A stretch of 64,000 nucleotides of DNA, taken from the NCBI GenBank assembly GCA_016987375.1, contig PJRA01000453.1, positions 1 to 64,000 of the forward strand. Direction: 5' to 3'. The notes beneath the pieces are model-generated. The model did no database searches. It saw only the letters and a list, made by a program, of their open reading frames with translations, and had not been told where the DNA came from. Shown here one piece after another: positions 48,940 to 61,009 of the stretch. This DNA is from Brachionus koreanus (Eukaryota > Rotifera > Eurotatoria > Ploima > Brachionidae). The translations under genes were made by a program, and so were the position numbers. Position 1 is the first letter of the stretch, and the number at the start of each line of letters is the position of its first letter.

Positions 48940-51900
48940 ATGGATGTGTCATTATCAGATGATGAATTGAATAATTCGTCTATGTTTGACGAATATGATT
49001 CAGATGATGTATTTCGAATAACAGTCACTACAGACAATCATTTAGGTTTCATGGAAAAAGATCCTGAACGAGGCATGGACTCGTTCATTTCATTTGAAGA
49101 AGCGTTAGAAATAGCCAAAGAGGAACAGGTTGATTTTATCCTGCTAGGCGGTGATTTGTTTCATGAAAATAAGCCTTCACGTGACTGTCTAACCAAGTGT
49201 CAAAAACTTTTACGTGAACATTGTTTTGGCGATAAGCCAATCGAATTTGAAATACTAAGTGATGAAAATACAAATTTTGGACACACAGGCTTTCCAAGAG
49301 CAAATTTCAATGATCCAAACTTAAATGTATCAATACCAGTATTTACAATTCACGGTAATCATGATGATCCAACTGGACAACAAAATTTGTGCGCCATTGA
49401 CACTTTAGCCGCAGCAGGTTTAGTCAACTATTTTGGAAAATCAAACACATCATGTGATCAGGGAGTAAATATTGCGCCAGTATTGCTGCAAAAAGGCTGC
49501 ACTAAAATTGCAATTTACGGATTAGGCTCAATCAAAGACGAGCGTCTTTATAATATGTTTGAAAAAGGCCTAGTTGAATTCATTCGTCCAGCTGAAGATT
49601 CAGACGATTGGTTCAATATATTTGTTATTCATCAGAATCGTTCGGCACATGGTAAAAAAAATTACATACCAGAAACCTTTTTACCTGATTTTTTGGACTT
49701 GGTTATTTGGGGTCATGAGCATGAGTGTCGCATTAGACCCGAATACAATGATTTGCAAAAATTTTTTGTTTCTCAACCAGGCTCTTCGGTTATTACTTCA
49801 CTTTCTGAAAGTGAACTTGAGCCAAAAAATATCGGATTATTGAAAATTTATAAAAAAAATTTTAAATTAGAGCCTGTGCCGCTTAGGAGTGTTCGCCAAT
49901 TTATGATGACAAATGTTATTTTGACTGATAGCGATTTGAATCCCACTGACAAAAATATTGAGTTAAAAATTGAACAATATTTGACAAAAAAAGTTCTATC
50001 TCTATTAGACGAATGTAAAAAAAGTAGATATTGCTATGAAAAACAACCAATTAAGCCTTTAATTCGATTAAAATGTGATTATACTGACTTTGAGCCCATT
50101 AATGAAATTAGATTTGCTCAGAAAATGATTGATAAAGTTGCAAATCCGCGGAATATTCTTCAATTCTACAAGTTAGACTTCTAAAAAAATTCATCTCTCT
50201 CAGCAGATTATTTTAAAGTAATTAGCCAGATATTTACATTTTAAAAAATTTAATAAATTTTTTAAATTTTCTAAAAATATTTCTCTAGACATCGATTTAT
50301 TTTTATATTTAAATTATTTCAAAAAGACATACACACACTGGACATACAGGCTTGGTCATTTTTTAAGCTAAACTCTTAAATTTAAAACCAAAATGCCCGG
50401 ATTTTAATGAAATATTACTGGCGCTTGCAATAGGATCTGGATGATGGATTTATGCCTAGATTTATAATGGATTTACTACAAAAATTGCAAAAAGATTCGT
50501 ATATATAAGTGTCATCTGTACAGCTTTTTCACACACTATGTAGAAGACCACTAAAAGTGACCACCAGTCCCCTTCTCTTTTTCTCATTAGGACAAAAGTT
50601 AGAAAGACTTTTGTTTCCATGTTTGTTTTTTCAAATTCAAGAAATCAAAGAATGATAATTTATTTTGTTGTTAATATATTTGCTATCTATACCCTGCTAG
50701 CTAAATTATTTAAATTATTAAAGTTGTTAAATTGGCACTGAACAGTTAAGAATATAATAAAGCCTTAAAATTAATATTTAAATATTTGTTTTATTTAATA
50801 TTACTACAATAATAAATAATAAATTTCTTTTTTTTAGACATATTTTTATCTTAAATCAATTTAACAAAATAAGCAGGGTATAAATTGCAAAGATATTTAA
50901 TAATAATTCCTTTTTTCATTAAAAAAAACACAAAAAAAACAATTCACCTTTTGGTCTTTTTTTTAAATAGAAAAATATATTTTTTTTAAAAAATTTCATT
51001 CATCAAAATTATTTAAGCATCATTTTTCCTAAATGATTTATGAAAAAATAAATTATTTTTAGTCAATTAAAGAAATAAAACAGTCTAAATATATTTAAAT
51101 TCTCCATTCAATTTGGCTAGTTACTTTTTTTTACAAAAATTTTCAAATTTAAGATAAGAAATTTACTTCACCTATATTTTATTTTTAGCTTTTTAATTAA
51201 ATATTTTTGTATGCGAGTTTTTTTTTCTCAAAAAGAAAACCATCCGAGCAAAAAGTCGAAGCTGAACTGGATGTTGAAGCTGCTAAATGCCTACGAATGA
51301 ATGGTGGCGGTGAGCAACTAGAATATGTCAAGGTACAAGACTTGGTCAAAAAATATTTCAAAAAAGCTGATGACAAAAATAAAATGGTTGCTATAACTGA
51401 AAAAGGCCTTAGCGACGCAATTCAAGAGTTTATTGAAAAAGACGAAAAAGATGCCATAGCCGAACTAATCAACTATCAGATAAACAAAATTCAAACATAT
51501 CTAAAAAATGAGGTCAGATGGCAAAATGAATTTCAATTAGAGGAAGAAATACGCAATTTCCAAAAGATTCGTTTGGCAAATGTAGAAGACGAGGATAAAG
51601 AATTGAGAGAAGTATTTGAAAAAACGCGAAAAAATACGCAAAGCAATACACAAATGAACGATAGTGATGAAGAAGCCTCATTTAGTCGCCGAGCTTTCGA
51701 CTCAGACCAAGAGAACAAAGAAAAATCAAGTACTGGACGTGGCAGGGGTTCAAGAGGAGGCTCAACACGCAGTCGTGGTCGAGCCACTCGTACTAATAGA
51801 GTTGGACGAGGAGCAAAAGCTTCTAATCAGGAAGAAATATCTTTTATGCCCAGCTCTTCTCGTTCAATGATCAAAAATGAAAAAATAGACATGGGCTCAG

Positions 51901-52124
51901 ATGAAGAAATAATAACTTTGGATCAAAAGGCATCGAGGCCGATTCGATCAATTGCAACAACCTCAAGTGTACGTCGAGCTAGGATTAATTACGATGATGA
52001 TGACGATGAAGATGAATATATGAGCTCAACAAAAAAAACTAAAATTAATGATTCAAAATTAGATGATAATGATGATACACAAAACACTTTTAGCATATTT
52101 AAAAAAGCAGCTAGAAAAAAGTAA
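48940..52124 (+). CDS. MRE11: MRE11 double-strand break repair nuclease
   Basis: Two exons, 48940-50171 and 51236-52124, joined in phase 2 (FYK/KPSEQ), giving 706 residues; human MRE11 has 708. All phosphoesterase motifs are present: TDNHLGF, GGDLFHENKPS, IHGNHDDPTG, VIHQNRS and WGHEHE, which bind two Mn ions. The capping domain and the MRE11 DNA-binding region (VKVQDLVKKYF ... DAIAELINYQI) follow. The C-terminal tail has an Arg/Gly-rich GAR-like stretch (GRGRGSRGGSTRSRGR, about residues 580-610), a likely arginine-methylation site, and acidic runs. The protein acts as a dimer with RAD50 and NBS1 in end resection and ATM signalling. The ATG follows TTTAG directly, so the 5'UTR may be supplied by splicing. 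The 1064-base intron is large for this window and holds nothing I recognise. Confidence 0.96.
50172..51235. other. MRE11 intron
   Basis: 1064-base intron between the capping-domain exon and the C-terminal exon. A less AT-rich patch at about 50450-50600 has no open frame or RNA fold that I can support. Confidence 0.6.
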
Positions 52125-52341
52125 ACCTTTTTTTTTAGGAAAAAGTAAATCGAGTTTTCTGTTCAAAATTTAATTAATAATTTACCATTGAATAAATAAA
52201 TTTTTTTTTAGAAAATTTTTTCTTCCTCTAGATTGTTTTTTTTACAAGGAGTGATCATCCTTGCAAATTTAAAATTAAAAAAATAATTTACCCAAATTTT
52301 AGATATTTATTAGAAAATGTTTTTATGATTAACAAATTATT

Positions 52342-55055
52342 ATGATCGCGATAAAAGATAAAATGACTGAAGGAATTACACTTAGAAATTTGGTTAGTAT
52401 GACTAATGGAGTAGTCGGTCTATCAATTCTTACAATGCCTTATTGTTTTAAAGAAGTACTTACATTTGAAAAAAATTTAAAAATTATTTTTTGTTCCTAA
52501 GTGTGGTTTAATATTAGGAACATTGACTCTTTTATTTTGTGCTTTAATGACTTCCTATTCATGCAAATTGATCTTAAGAACAATTCAAATGGCCAAAATA
52601 AACTCGTTCGAGTATCTTGCTTACAAAACATTTGGAGAAAGAGGCAAGCTTCTTATTGAATTATGGTAAGTTTATTAAAAAAAATAAATAAAAAATTTTG
52701 AAATAATTTTTTTTTTCTATAGCATTATTTTATTATTGTATGGTAGTTTAGTAACTAATCAACAGGCTCTTTGTGATACTGGTCCGGCTTTTGTATCTAA
52801 ATTGTTCAATTTAAATGTAACTTAAGAATTTTTTATCTTTAATATCAGAACTTAATCAAAATTTGAAAAAAAAAAAAAGAAAATTTAAATTTTTTTTTCA
52901 ATTAAGGTTTTTTTAGCAAATTTAAATTTAATAATATTTATTTTAAGGAAAAAACAATTCCAAGATCTGTCTTTATGCTTATATTTACTCTATTAATTTC
53001 TCTACCTTTGGCATTATCAAAAAAACTAGAAGCTCTACACAGTTTAAATGCAAGCGCCATTTTATTCTATTTTACATTCGGTCTTTATGTAAATTTATCT
53101 AAACAGTTTAATTCTATTGAATTATATGTTGTATTTAGCTTATGTGGGAGGCCGGTTTTAAACTAGTAAATCATGAATGGATTGATAAAGTAAGGTGGTG
53201 GCATTTCAGCGGATTACTTAAATGCTTTCCGATTTTTTCTATTTCTTTTTCATGTCAAACGTTGGTATTTTAAATTTAATTTTTCATTTTATAATAAATC
53301 ATATTTGATTTCCAAGAGTGCTGTTTGTAGTTTATGGTGAATTGGAAAACAAAGACATTATTTTCAATTTGAGTGATTTAGGAATTTTTATATCATTTAT
53401 TTGCTATTTTTTGGTAAAATTTTTTATCTAACTCAAATAATACATTAAGCAAACAACTTTTATTTATGGACGTAGACAGGAATTTTTGGCTATTTGGCAT
53501 ATTTTGATGTGCCAATATATGGTAATATTACATATAACATTCCGACAAATTTTTTAACCCAACTGTTCCTCTTCGGATTTATCATATGTGTTATTTCCGG
53601 ATTTCCTTTTATAATCTATCCGTGTAGGACAAGCCTTAATACACTATTATTTTCAAGAGTAAGTAAATTTTTTGGCAAATTGAAGCTAATGATCAAATTT
53701 TATAATCATACCCAAAAATTACTAAAATTTTGACTTTTTCCAAAAAAAATATTTTAGCAATAAAATATGATGTCCTTCACTTTTTTATTGTAATCATAAT
53801 TGCTTCTTTCTTCTTTTTCCCAGTACCTTTTTTAGCAATGGCTCCAATCTGACACAAAGGTTACTGCATCGAGTTTATCATCTAAAGCGAAATTTTTACC
53901 CAGTCGAAACTGTTCTTCCAATTTTAATGAAAGGCGTTGATCAAAATGAGTTTTGTACTGCAGCGATATTTTGAAGATTTTTTCCACACTTAGCGGATTT
54001 TTCGATCTTCTGCGTTTCTATTTTTTTTAGAATTTGGTGAAGAGTAATTCATTGATCATCAATCTTATTAGAGCTTATATTAATATTTTCATTTTTGGAG
54101 CTTTATGAATATGCTTTTTTAATTGAAAAAAAAAATTTAATTCTCAGACTTTTGTTTTCAAAGATTTTTATTTTTAATTTATATTCAATTAAATTATAAT
54201 GGCTGACAACAACATAAATTCAAAAATTTAATTTAAATGTTTTAATCATTTTTGAAGAAAGAAATTTGATCAAAAATTTTACTTTAGCAAAAATTCTTTA
54301 ATTTTTGGGCATGATCATTAAAATTTTGTCGTTTACTTAGATTAGATTTGCCGACATTTAAACAAAAGAAAAAAAATTAATTTCATCTAAAAAGAACGAT
54401 GAATTGATCGATACTGATATTTATATACCAGAAGATCGATTCAAAAAATTAACTTACTTGCTCGTTTCGTTGACTGTCACAACTGCTGTCTTGATTCCGA
54501 ATCGTAAGTTAACATGACTTTATCGATAAAAAAATAATTCTAATTAACTTAATTAATAATAGTGGAATTTGTTTTGAGCTTGACAGGTGCTACTGCGGGA
54601 TCTTTGATCGCTTATGTCTGGCCTTCAATGATAAACAAGTTTATAAAAACGGGAAATGAACATAGAAATGAATTATTTTTAAATGTAGTTTTAATAAATT
54701 ATACATAAGTCTAGATTATTGTTTAATGTTTGGCTTTTAGATATTTCTTTTTATTGGTATTGTAATTTTTTGCATATGTTCCATAGCCACTTTTTTTGAG
54801 TTCGAACCAACAAAAGAAAATGATGAAATCTTAGCAAATGATGCAAATTCGTTTACGACAACGACTTTAAAAAAAAGTAATTTTTTTTTAAATTCTAATT
54901 GACTAAATTGGATAAGTATTTTTCTCATTCAAGAAGCAGTTTTGCCTATCGATGGATTATTAGACAAAATGGCACAAAAACAGGTCAGATTTTTGACTAA
55001 GAAAATCACAGCTGTCAGAGATAAATTAGAAGAAAAAAAAGAGGATAATTTTTGA
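52342..55055 (+). CDS. SLC38A10: SLC38A10-type amino acid transporter
   Basis: Eleven exons: 52342-52455, 52502-52665, 52723-52816, 52948-53088, 53139-53260, 53317-53413, 53476-53658, 54395-54503, 54563-54684, 54741-54876 and 54934-55055. Phases close and give 467 residues. The N-terminal SMTNGVVGLSILTMPYCFKECG is the conserved first helix of the AAAP transporter family. Later blocks (SGFPFIIYPCRTSLNTLL, TAVLIPNLEFVLSLTGATAGSL) match SLC38A10 specifically. About eleven hydrophobic segments are visible. Vertebrate SLC38A10 has a cytoplasmic tail of more than 600 residues; here only a short charged tail remains. Expected role: sodium-coupled transport of neutral amino acids such as glutamine. 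The exon 7 to 8 junction is the least certain: donor GTAAGT at 53659 is in phase with the acceptor before 54395, but a second donor four bases on (GTAAAT) and another acceptor also work. It starts only 217 bases after MRE11. Confidence 0.88.
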
Positions 55056-57701
55056 AATTATTGTTGGTGGTCTGAATAAAATTTTAGCAAAATAACATTT
55101 TTTTAATTTGAGTCAAATAGGAAATTAGAACGAGTATAACTTGTTCATAATATTTGTGTTAAATTATCAGTTTGCTGCTTGTCATTTATTTAAAAATAAA
55201 ATAAAGAAAAACTTTCCAAATAGAAAAATGCATATAATTAAATTTTTTAAATCTAGAAATTTTAGATAAACTTGGACATTTGCTTTTAAGTGTCAATTAG
55301 ACGACCTATAAAAATAAACTGAATACTCTCTTTCTCGTAAGCTTTTGAATGGAAATTTTCAACCCTAAAATTGTGCCAATCGAACAAATATTTTCAAGCT
55401 GGACAAAAATATTATTAATTTAAAAAATTTCATCTATACGAAACCAAATATTTTATTTTCTAATATATCAATTAATCTAATAGAATATAAGAGAGGCTAA
55501 TCTAAGAAGGAATTGAGGGTCTCAAATGCGCAAAATGAAGAGTTTGGATTATTTTTTATTAGGTCGTCTAAATGACACATGGGCACAAATGTTCATCTCT
55601 ATCTAAAATAAACATATTTAGCAAGCTTTTAAAAAATAAAATTTGCATTTACTTTTTGAATATAAAATTCAAAACTAAAGGATTAGCGGTAAAATTGTTG
55701 TTTTGAATTAAATATTCGAGATTATTTGTGTGTGCTTGTTTATTTCAATAGAATTATTAGGAAATTTTTCCGACTCAAATTTAAGCATTAAACAATACAC
55801 TGGATCTGAACAAAAAAATGAACAAGAAAAATCTTTCTAAGTAATACATAGCTAAATTTTTATTGAAAATTGAAAATAGTGGCGAAGAAATCTCAGTTTC
55901 TTCATCTGACTAGATGCAGCCCGGATTTTGCATTCACCTACAAATCATAATCTACAATTTTTTCTATTGTTCATTTAATTTGGCTTTTAAATCAATGTTA
56001 GTCTATTCTAAGATTAGTTCTTAAATTTAATTTGAATATGTTTAGCAACTGAAAGATAAATCCCTTAAGCAATATTAATATTGTGCAATTTTCACTAATA
56101 AATCATTTGTTTTTTCTTATAAATAAATAAAACAATTAAAAAAAAATTTTATTAGAAATTTGATTTTAGTAAAAAATTGGCTTGTGAGCACAAAAATCCA
56201 AAGTCCAAAACACATCTGATTTTTTGTGTCGCTCTGTTCGATTCAATTAATCATGGCTTTTAAAAAGTCATCGTCGGGACTTAGTGCCTAATGAGTTTTA
56301 AATATTTAAGAATGAAATTAAAGTTAATTAGTTTCCGTAAGGAAATGTCCTCTTAAATGCGAATTACGGAAGAAATTCAAAACAAATACAAACATTTTTA
56401 GCGATAGAGATAATTTGCGAGCAAACTAAAGCAAATAGTTAAGAGATTAACTAATTAGAAATGTAAATAATTACAAAAGATTTCAAACGTGGCCCTCTTA
56501 AATAGTCATTAGTATATTTCAACTTCAATATCAATTTTTCTCATTTCTCAAATTAGCCTTGTTTTCTTTTTTGAGAGCTAGGAAAAAAAATAAGCTAGGC
56601 GATATTAATTAGCAGTCGAAAATGTTAGAAATATTTTCTCAAAGGAAAAATTCATGAGAGATAAAATGTTTAATTAAATGTTTTTTTTTCTTTTAATTTT
56701 TAATTTAAAATGCGATAATTTTCTAATTTAAATTCAACTTAAAAAATTGTATAAAAAGCAAGAAAGAAAATTTTTATTTATTTTTAAATTTTTGAGTGTC
56801 CATCGCACACTGACATAATTTTTTTTTCTTTAATTACTTAATAACAAAAGGATTATTATTATTATATTTTTTTTCTAGTTAAGTAGAGATTACTCAAAGT
56901 AAATTTGAGAAAGTTTTAATTTTTAAATTAATTCTTGTGTTTAATTTTAAAATTGCCTAATAATCTCCACGCATATTGAGTCTCCAAATTGTGTAAACAA
57001 ACTTTCTTTAAATAAGGCTTTGGCAAGCATTAACTAAAAGACTTGAGGTCTTATTTTATTTTATTTGGACCCTAATAAAATTCTCAAAAACTCTTAATTT
57101 TTTTTCTATTTTTGCTAACAAAAATTTTTTACTAGTTTAAATTTTGAAAGAAAATTTTCAGACATTGTCTTAAATCGGTCAGGGCCGACTCAACTAATTT
57201 TGTTCATTGATTGTTCTTTTCAAGAGATGAATTGTTTTGTTTATGGATTAAAAAAAAAACGGCCCATTAAGCTCAATTAATGTAAACACTCGAAAACGAA
57301 CTGTAAATAGATACATATAAATATGGAAAAAATTGAACGCCCTTGAATCAAAATCTAGAATATTGGTTTGTCCGTTACACTCGGCTTACACCGCAGGTGA
57401 TCGTGATCGCCAATATGCTACTCTAATTAGGCTAAGGATAATAAATCATTTAAATTGATGATAAAAAATCTTTGTCTGGCAAAAATCCGATTTGCTTAAC
57501 TGAACTAACTAGGTTTATGATTAACACTGGCCGAAAATCAATTCATTGATCGATAAATCAAAATTATGAACACGTTTATCGATTCGTTTTAGAATAGAAT
57601 AAAATAAGAATTATTTTTCTTCATTTAAACAGTTAAAATTAAAAAAAAAACATTTTATTTAGATTTGAAAAAAAATAATTAATATAAAAAAAATTACAAA
57701 A
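55056..57701. other. 2.6-kb intergenic region before fascin
   Basis: Contains the MITE-like element at 55259-55609, listed separately. The rest is A/T-rich, with no supported coding frame on either strand. A more complex segment at about 57350-57580, with GATCGTGATCGCC and several TTATCGATTCG-like words, is the likeliest place for fascin control elements. Confidence 0.55.
55259..55609. mobile_element. MITE-like element with imperfect terminal inverted repeats
   Basis: Two arms of about 60 bases, 55259-55317 and 55549-55609, are inverted copies. The outer ten bases (ATTTTAGATA and TATCTAAAAT) are perfect complements, and the core GTGTCAATTAGACGACCT at 55290-55307 matches its partner at 55561-55578 in 17 of 18 positions. 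The 231-base interior has no coding frame. Length and structure suit a non-autonomous DNA transposon. I could not find a clear target-site duplication or a second copy in this window. Confidence 0.55.
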
Positions 57702-59485
57702 ATGGCTTCTAGAATAATGGCAATGCCAGCTCCACACTCTGGCAGCTCAAAGTTCAGTCCGAATAATTCTAATCTAATGGTTGCAAGTACTAGCAGTCAC
57801 TCGAGTTCATCGAGCTCCAATTTCGACAATGAGTCATCTTCGTCTCGCTCATCATTTAACTATCAAACTTATGGAGTCGCCAAATGGAACATTGGATTAA
57901 TGAATTGTGAGGGAAAGTATTTGACTGCGGAAAACTTTGGTTTTAAAGTAAATGCAACTGGTAGTACATTGCGAAAAAAACAAAAATGGATAATAGAACA
58001 AGACAACGATGAATTTGTATACTTGTTAAGTCCATTGCAATGCTATCTTTCCACAGATAAATATGGAAAAATTTCTTGTGATAAACAAACGCCAGATAAC
58101 GAGTGCAAATTTTATCTAGAGTCGAATAATAATGGAAAATTAGCTTTTAAAAGTGTAATTCATGGCTACTACTTTAGTGGAACTGGCGATAGACTTCACT
58201 GTTTTAGCAAAATACCTGAGTGGTGGATTGTTCACTTGGCCATACATCCGCAAATTAATCTTCGTCATGCATTGAGAAAAAGATATGCTCGAATGGAGGA
58301 TGATGAAATTCATGTTGATGAAATAATTCCATGGGGCTCTGATTGTTTGATTACAATTGAGTTTAGAGATGAAAAGTATGCAATTCGTACTAGCAACGGA
58401 ATGTATTTAAATAGAGACGGAAAGTTGGTCTCTTTGCCAAGCGAAGACACTTTATTCAATATTGAATTTCATAAAGGATGTGTTGCCTTTAAAGTAACGG
58501 AAAAAAATTTGAGTAATATTTAATAAGATAATTTTTTTATTTAATAGCATAAAAATGGAAAATATTTGACTGCAGTTGGACCTCAAGGTATAGTCACTGC
58601 CAGAAGCAAATGTGTAACTAAAGATGAGCTATTCACATTCGATCCAAATCATGTTCAAGTAAGCCTAGTGGCTCATAATGGAAAGTTGGTATCTGTTAAA
58701 CAAGGTGTAGACGTTTCTGCCAATCAAGTCGAAATAGCTGATTCGGAAACATTTCAACTAGAAGAAGATTCAATGAATGAAAAATGGAGTTTTAGAACAA
58801 ATAAAAATAGATATTGGAAATTGGATTCTAATAATGGAATTCAATCTACTGGAGAGTCAAAGTAATTTTTTTTTCATTTTTTTTTTAACTTTATTAATTC
58901 GATTGTTTTTTGCTTAAAAGAGAACCTAGTTGTTTATTTGATTTGATTTGGGTAAAGTCAGGACATGTTGTTTTGAGAGCATCGAATGGAAAATTTGTTT
59001 CAGCAACTGCAACTGGTCATATGCGGGCCACAAGTGATACTCTCACTGATCTAGAAGTATTTCGTTTATCGCTTGTCAACCGTCCAATTCTTGTTCTCAA
59101 ATGTGAATATGGTTTAGTTGGATACAAAAACAAGGCAAACTACAAACTTGAATGTAATAAAAGTCAATTTAATGTCGTAATGCTTGAAGAGTCAGATGAT
59201 TTAAATGGATCATATTGTCTAAAAGGTGCTAAAAATTGATAAAAATTTGAAAATGAAATTTATTTATTTTTAAATTTAGGTTCTCATGGATTGTATTGGG
59301 ATATTGGAATAGATAATACGCTTAGTGCCAATAGTCAAATACCCACTAAATTTAGCATTGAAATGTTGCCAAATAATCGTATGCTTATCAAAGGACCAAA
59401 TGGATGCTATTTAAAAGGCGAACAAAATGGAAATTTGACATCGCATATTCAAGACCCAAAGCTTGCTACACAATGGGAATTTTAA
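57702..59485 (+). CDS. FSCN1: Fascin, actin-bundling protein
   Basis: Four exons: 57702-58493, 58548-58861, 58921-59225 and 59280-59485, giving 538 residues; vertebrate fascins have about 493. The protein is four beta-trefoil (fascin) domains. Landmarks include WNIGLMNCEGKYLTAENFGFKVNA, QINLRHALRKRYARM, DEIHVDEIIPWGSDCL, and the end GNLTSHIQDPKLATQWEF. It cross-links parallel actin filaments in filopodia. The family's regulatory phosphosite (Ser39 in human, just before LKKK) lines up with a Thr here, in VNATGSTLRKK, so it may still be phosphorylated. The extra length is a Ser-rich N-terminal extension of about 45 residues before the first trefoil. The ATG at 57702 is the first in frame; a second at 57717 would shorten the extension slightly. 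The symbol marks the family; vertebrate paralogue assignment is not meaningful. Confidence 0.95.
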
Positions 59486-61009
59486 TTTTATAAGTGAAAA
59501 AAAAAAAATTCTAGTTGTATATTATTAAAAAGACAAAAAAAATCCAAGTGCTGATGTAACTAGGCTTTTAGAAAATCATTTCCATTAATCTAAGCATGTT
59601 ATTTAGTCTTAAAATTAACTTTCTTTAAGCTTTAATTGTTTTTAAAATTTTTATTTCATTAGTATTTCTATTTTTGCAGTTAATGAAAATTACTGCCAAA
59701 TTCATTAAATTTTCTTTTAAATAATGCGAATTTTAAACTAAATTTTTTTTAATCAAATTGGTAATAAAATGTTTCTACCATAATTTTCAAATTTTCAATA
59801 AAATTATCTTATTTCAGATTTATTTTTCAATGATAAACTTTTATTTCTTTTATTCGTTTTATATATTTTATTTAAAGCATTTTTTATCTGAATATTCTTT
59901 ACGGTTTTGGGAAATTTGGTACAAATTAAAAAAATATAACAGAAATTAATGCTTAACAAGCGCTAAACTTTTTACTAAAGGTTTTCACTAGTTCTGTAAA
60001 TACAAGATTACAAAGTTGCATATAAGTCTGCTAATAATGCACAAAACTTCTGCAAAATTCACTACAGCCAAAATTGTCCAAATTTAAATTTTGTTAAATT
60101 TGTCTTTTTTTTCTTTTTCACTTCTCTTATAGTTAATTATTTGTCCTAACTATGCAACATTCATACCAATTATGCCTTTCTACATGAATCTAGTTCTCGG
60201 TGTATCTAGCTATCATAGTTGTCTTTCTAGTAAGACGAAGATTCTTCTTAAGAGCCTTCTGATTTCTTTGGCATATCGCGTTTGAAACTGTTTGTTACAT
60301 GTGGTATCACCCAACTAACATGATAAATTTCTTTATGGAGTTTGAAAAATTGAATCTATTCATCTTTTATACGAGTAGAGTGATTCCAATCTAGGAAATA
60401 GAGTCATTTTTACTTGTTAAAATGTTTCATTAGATTACCATTTATAAATTTAAAAAAAAATTTGCTTTATATTCAAATTTCACTAAAAGCTTTTGAATAA
60501 TTTAAACATTAATTTTTTTTAATTAAAAAAATTTAATTTAAATTCTTCAAAAAATCTATATAATATTCAATAATTTATTTTAATTTTTCATATTTCAGTT
60601 TTAGCTTATTTGAATATTGTTTGAGTTTCAAAAAAAAAAGCAAGGGTGAAGGATTAAGATCGACTTGAGTGGAAATCAAAAGTAATGACCCTGTGCTCCA
60701 CATATAGTGAATAAGGGAAAAAAATAATATTTTTTTTTGAATTGATTATCTTTTTAAGTCTTTAATTAAATATATAAAAATCGAATATTTTATATAACTA
60801 TTTTTTTTTCTGACTTAAAAACAATAAAGTTGTGCAATAATGGAAAAAAAAATATTCTTTATAATTTAGAAATATTTCATCACTAAACATAAAAAAACCA
60901 ATTAAACTATAAATTTGATAGAAATATTTCAAAATAAATTTTGATATAAATAAACTAAACTAAGTACAACTAATAGGAATTTTTTGTTTCGTTTTAAAAA
61001 TTACATATA
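59486..61009. other. Intergenic region between fascin and GHITM
   Basis: About 1.5 kb. AATAAA at 59763-59768 may end the fascin transcript. A less AT-rich patch at 60120-60420 shows short protein-like stretches on the minus strand but with stops in every frame. Nothing else is supported. Confidence 0.5.

Noticed and set aside
60120..60420. Protein-like minus-strand patches (for example a segment reading KALKKNLRLTRKTTM)
   Set aside because: All three minus-strand frames are interrupted by stops and no splice model joins the patches. A decayed receptor gene is imaginable but not supportable.
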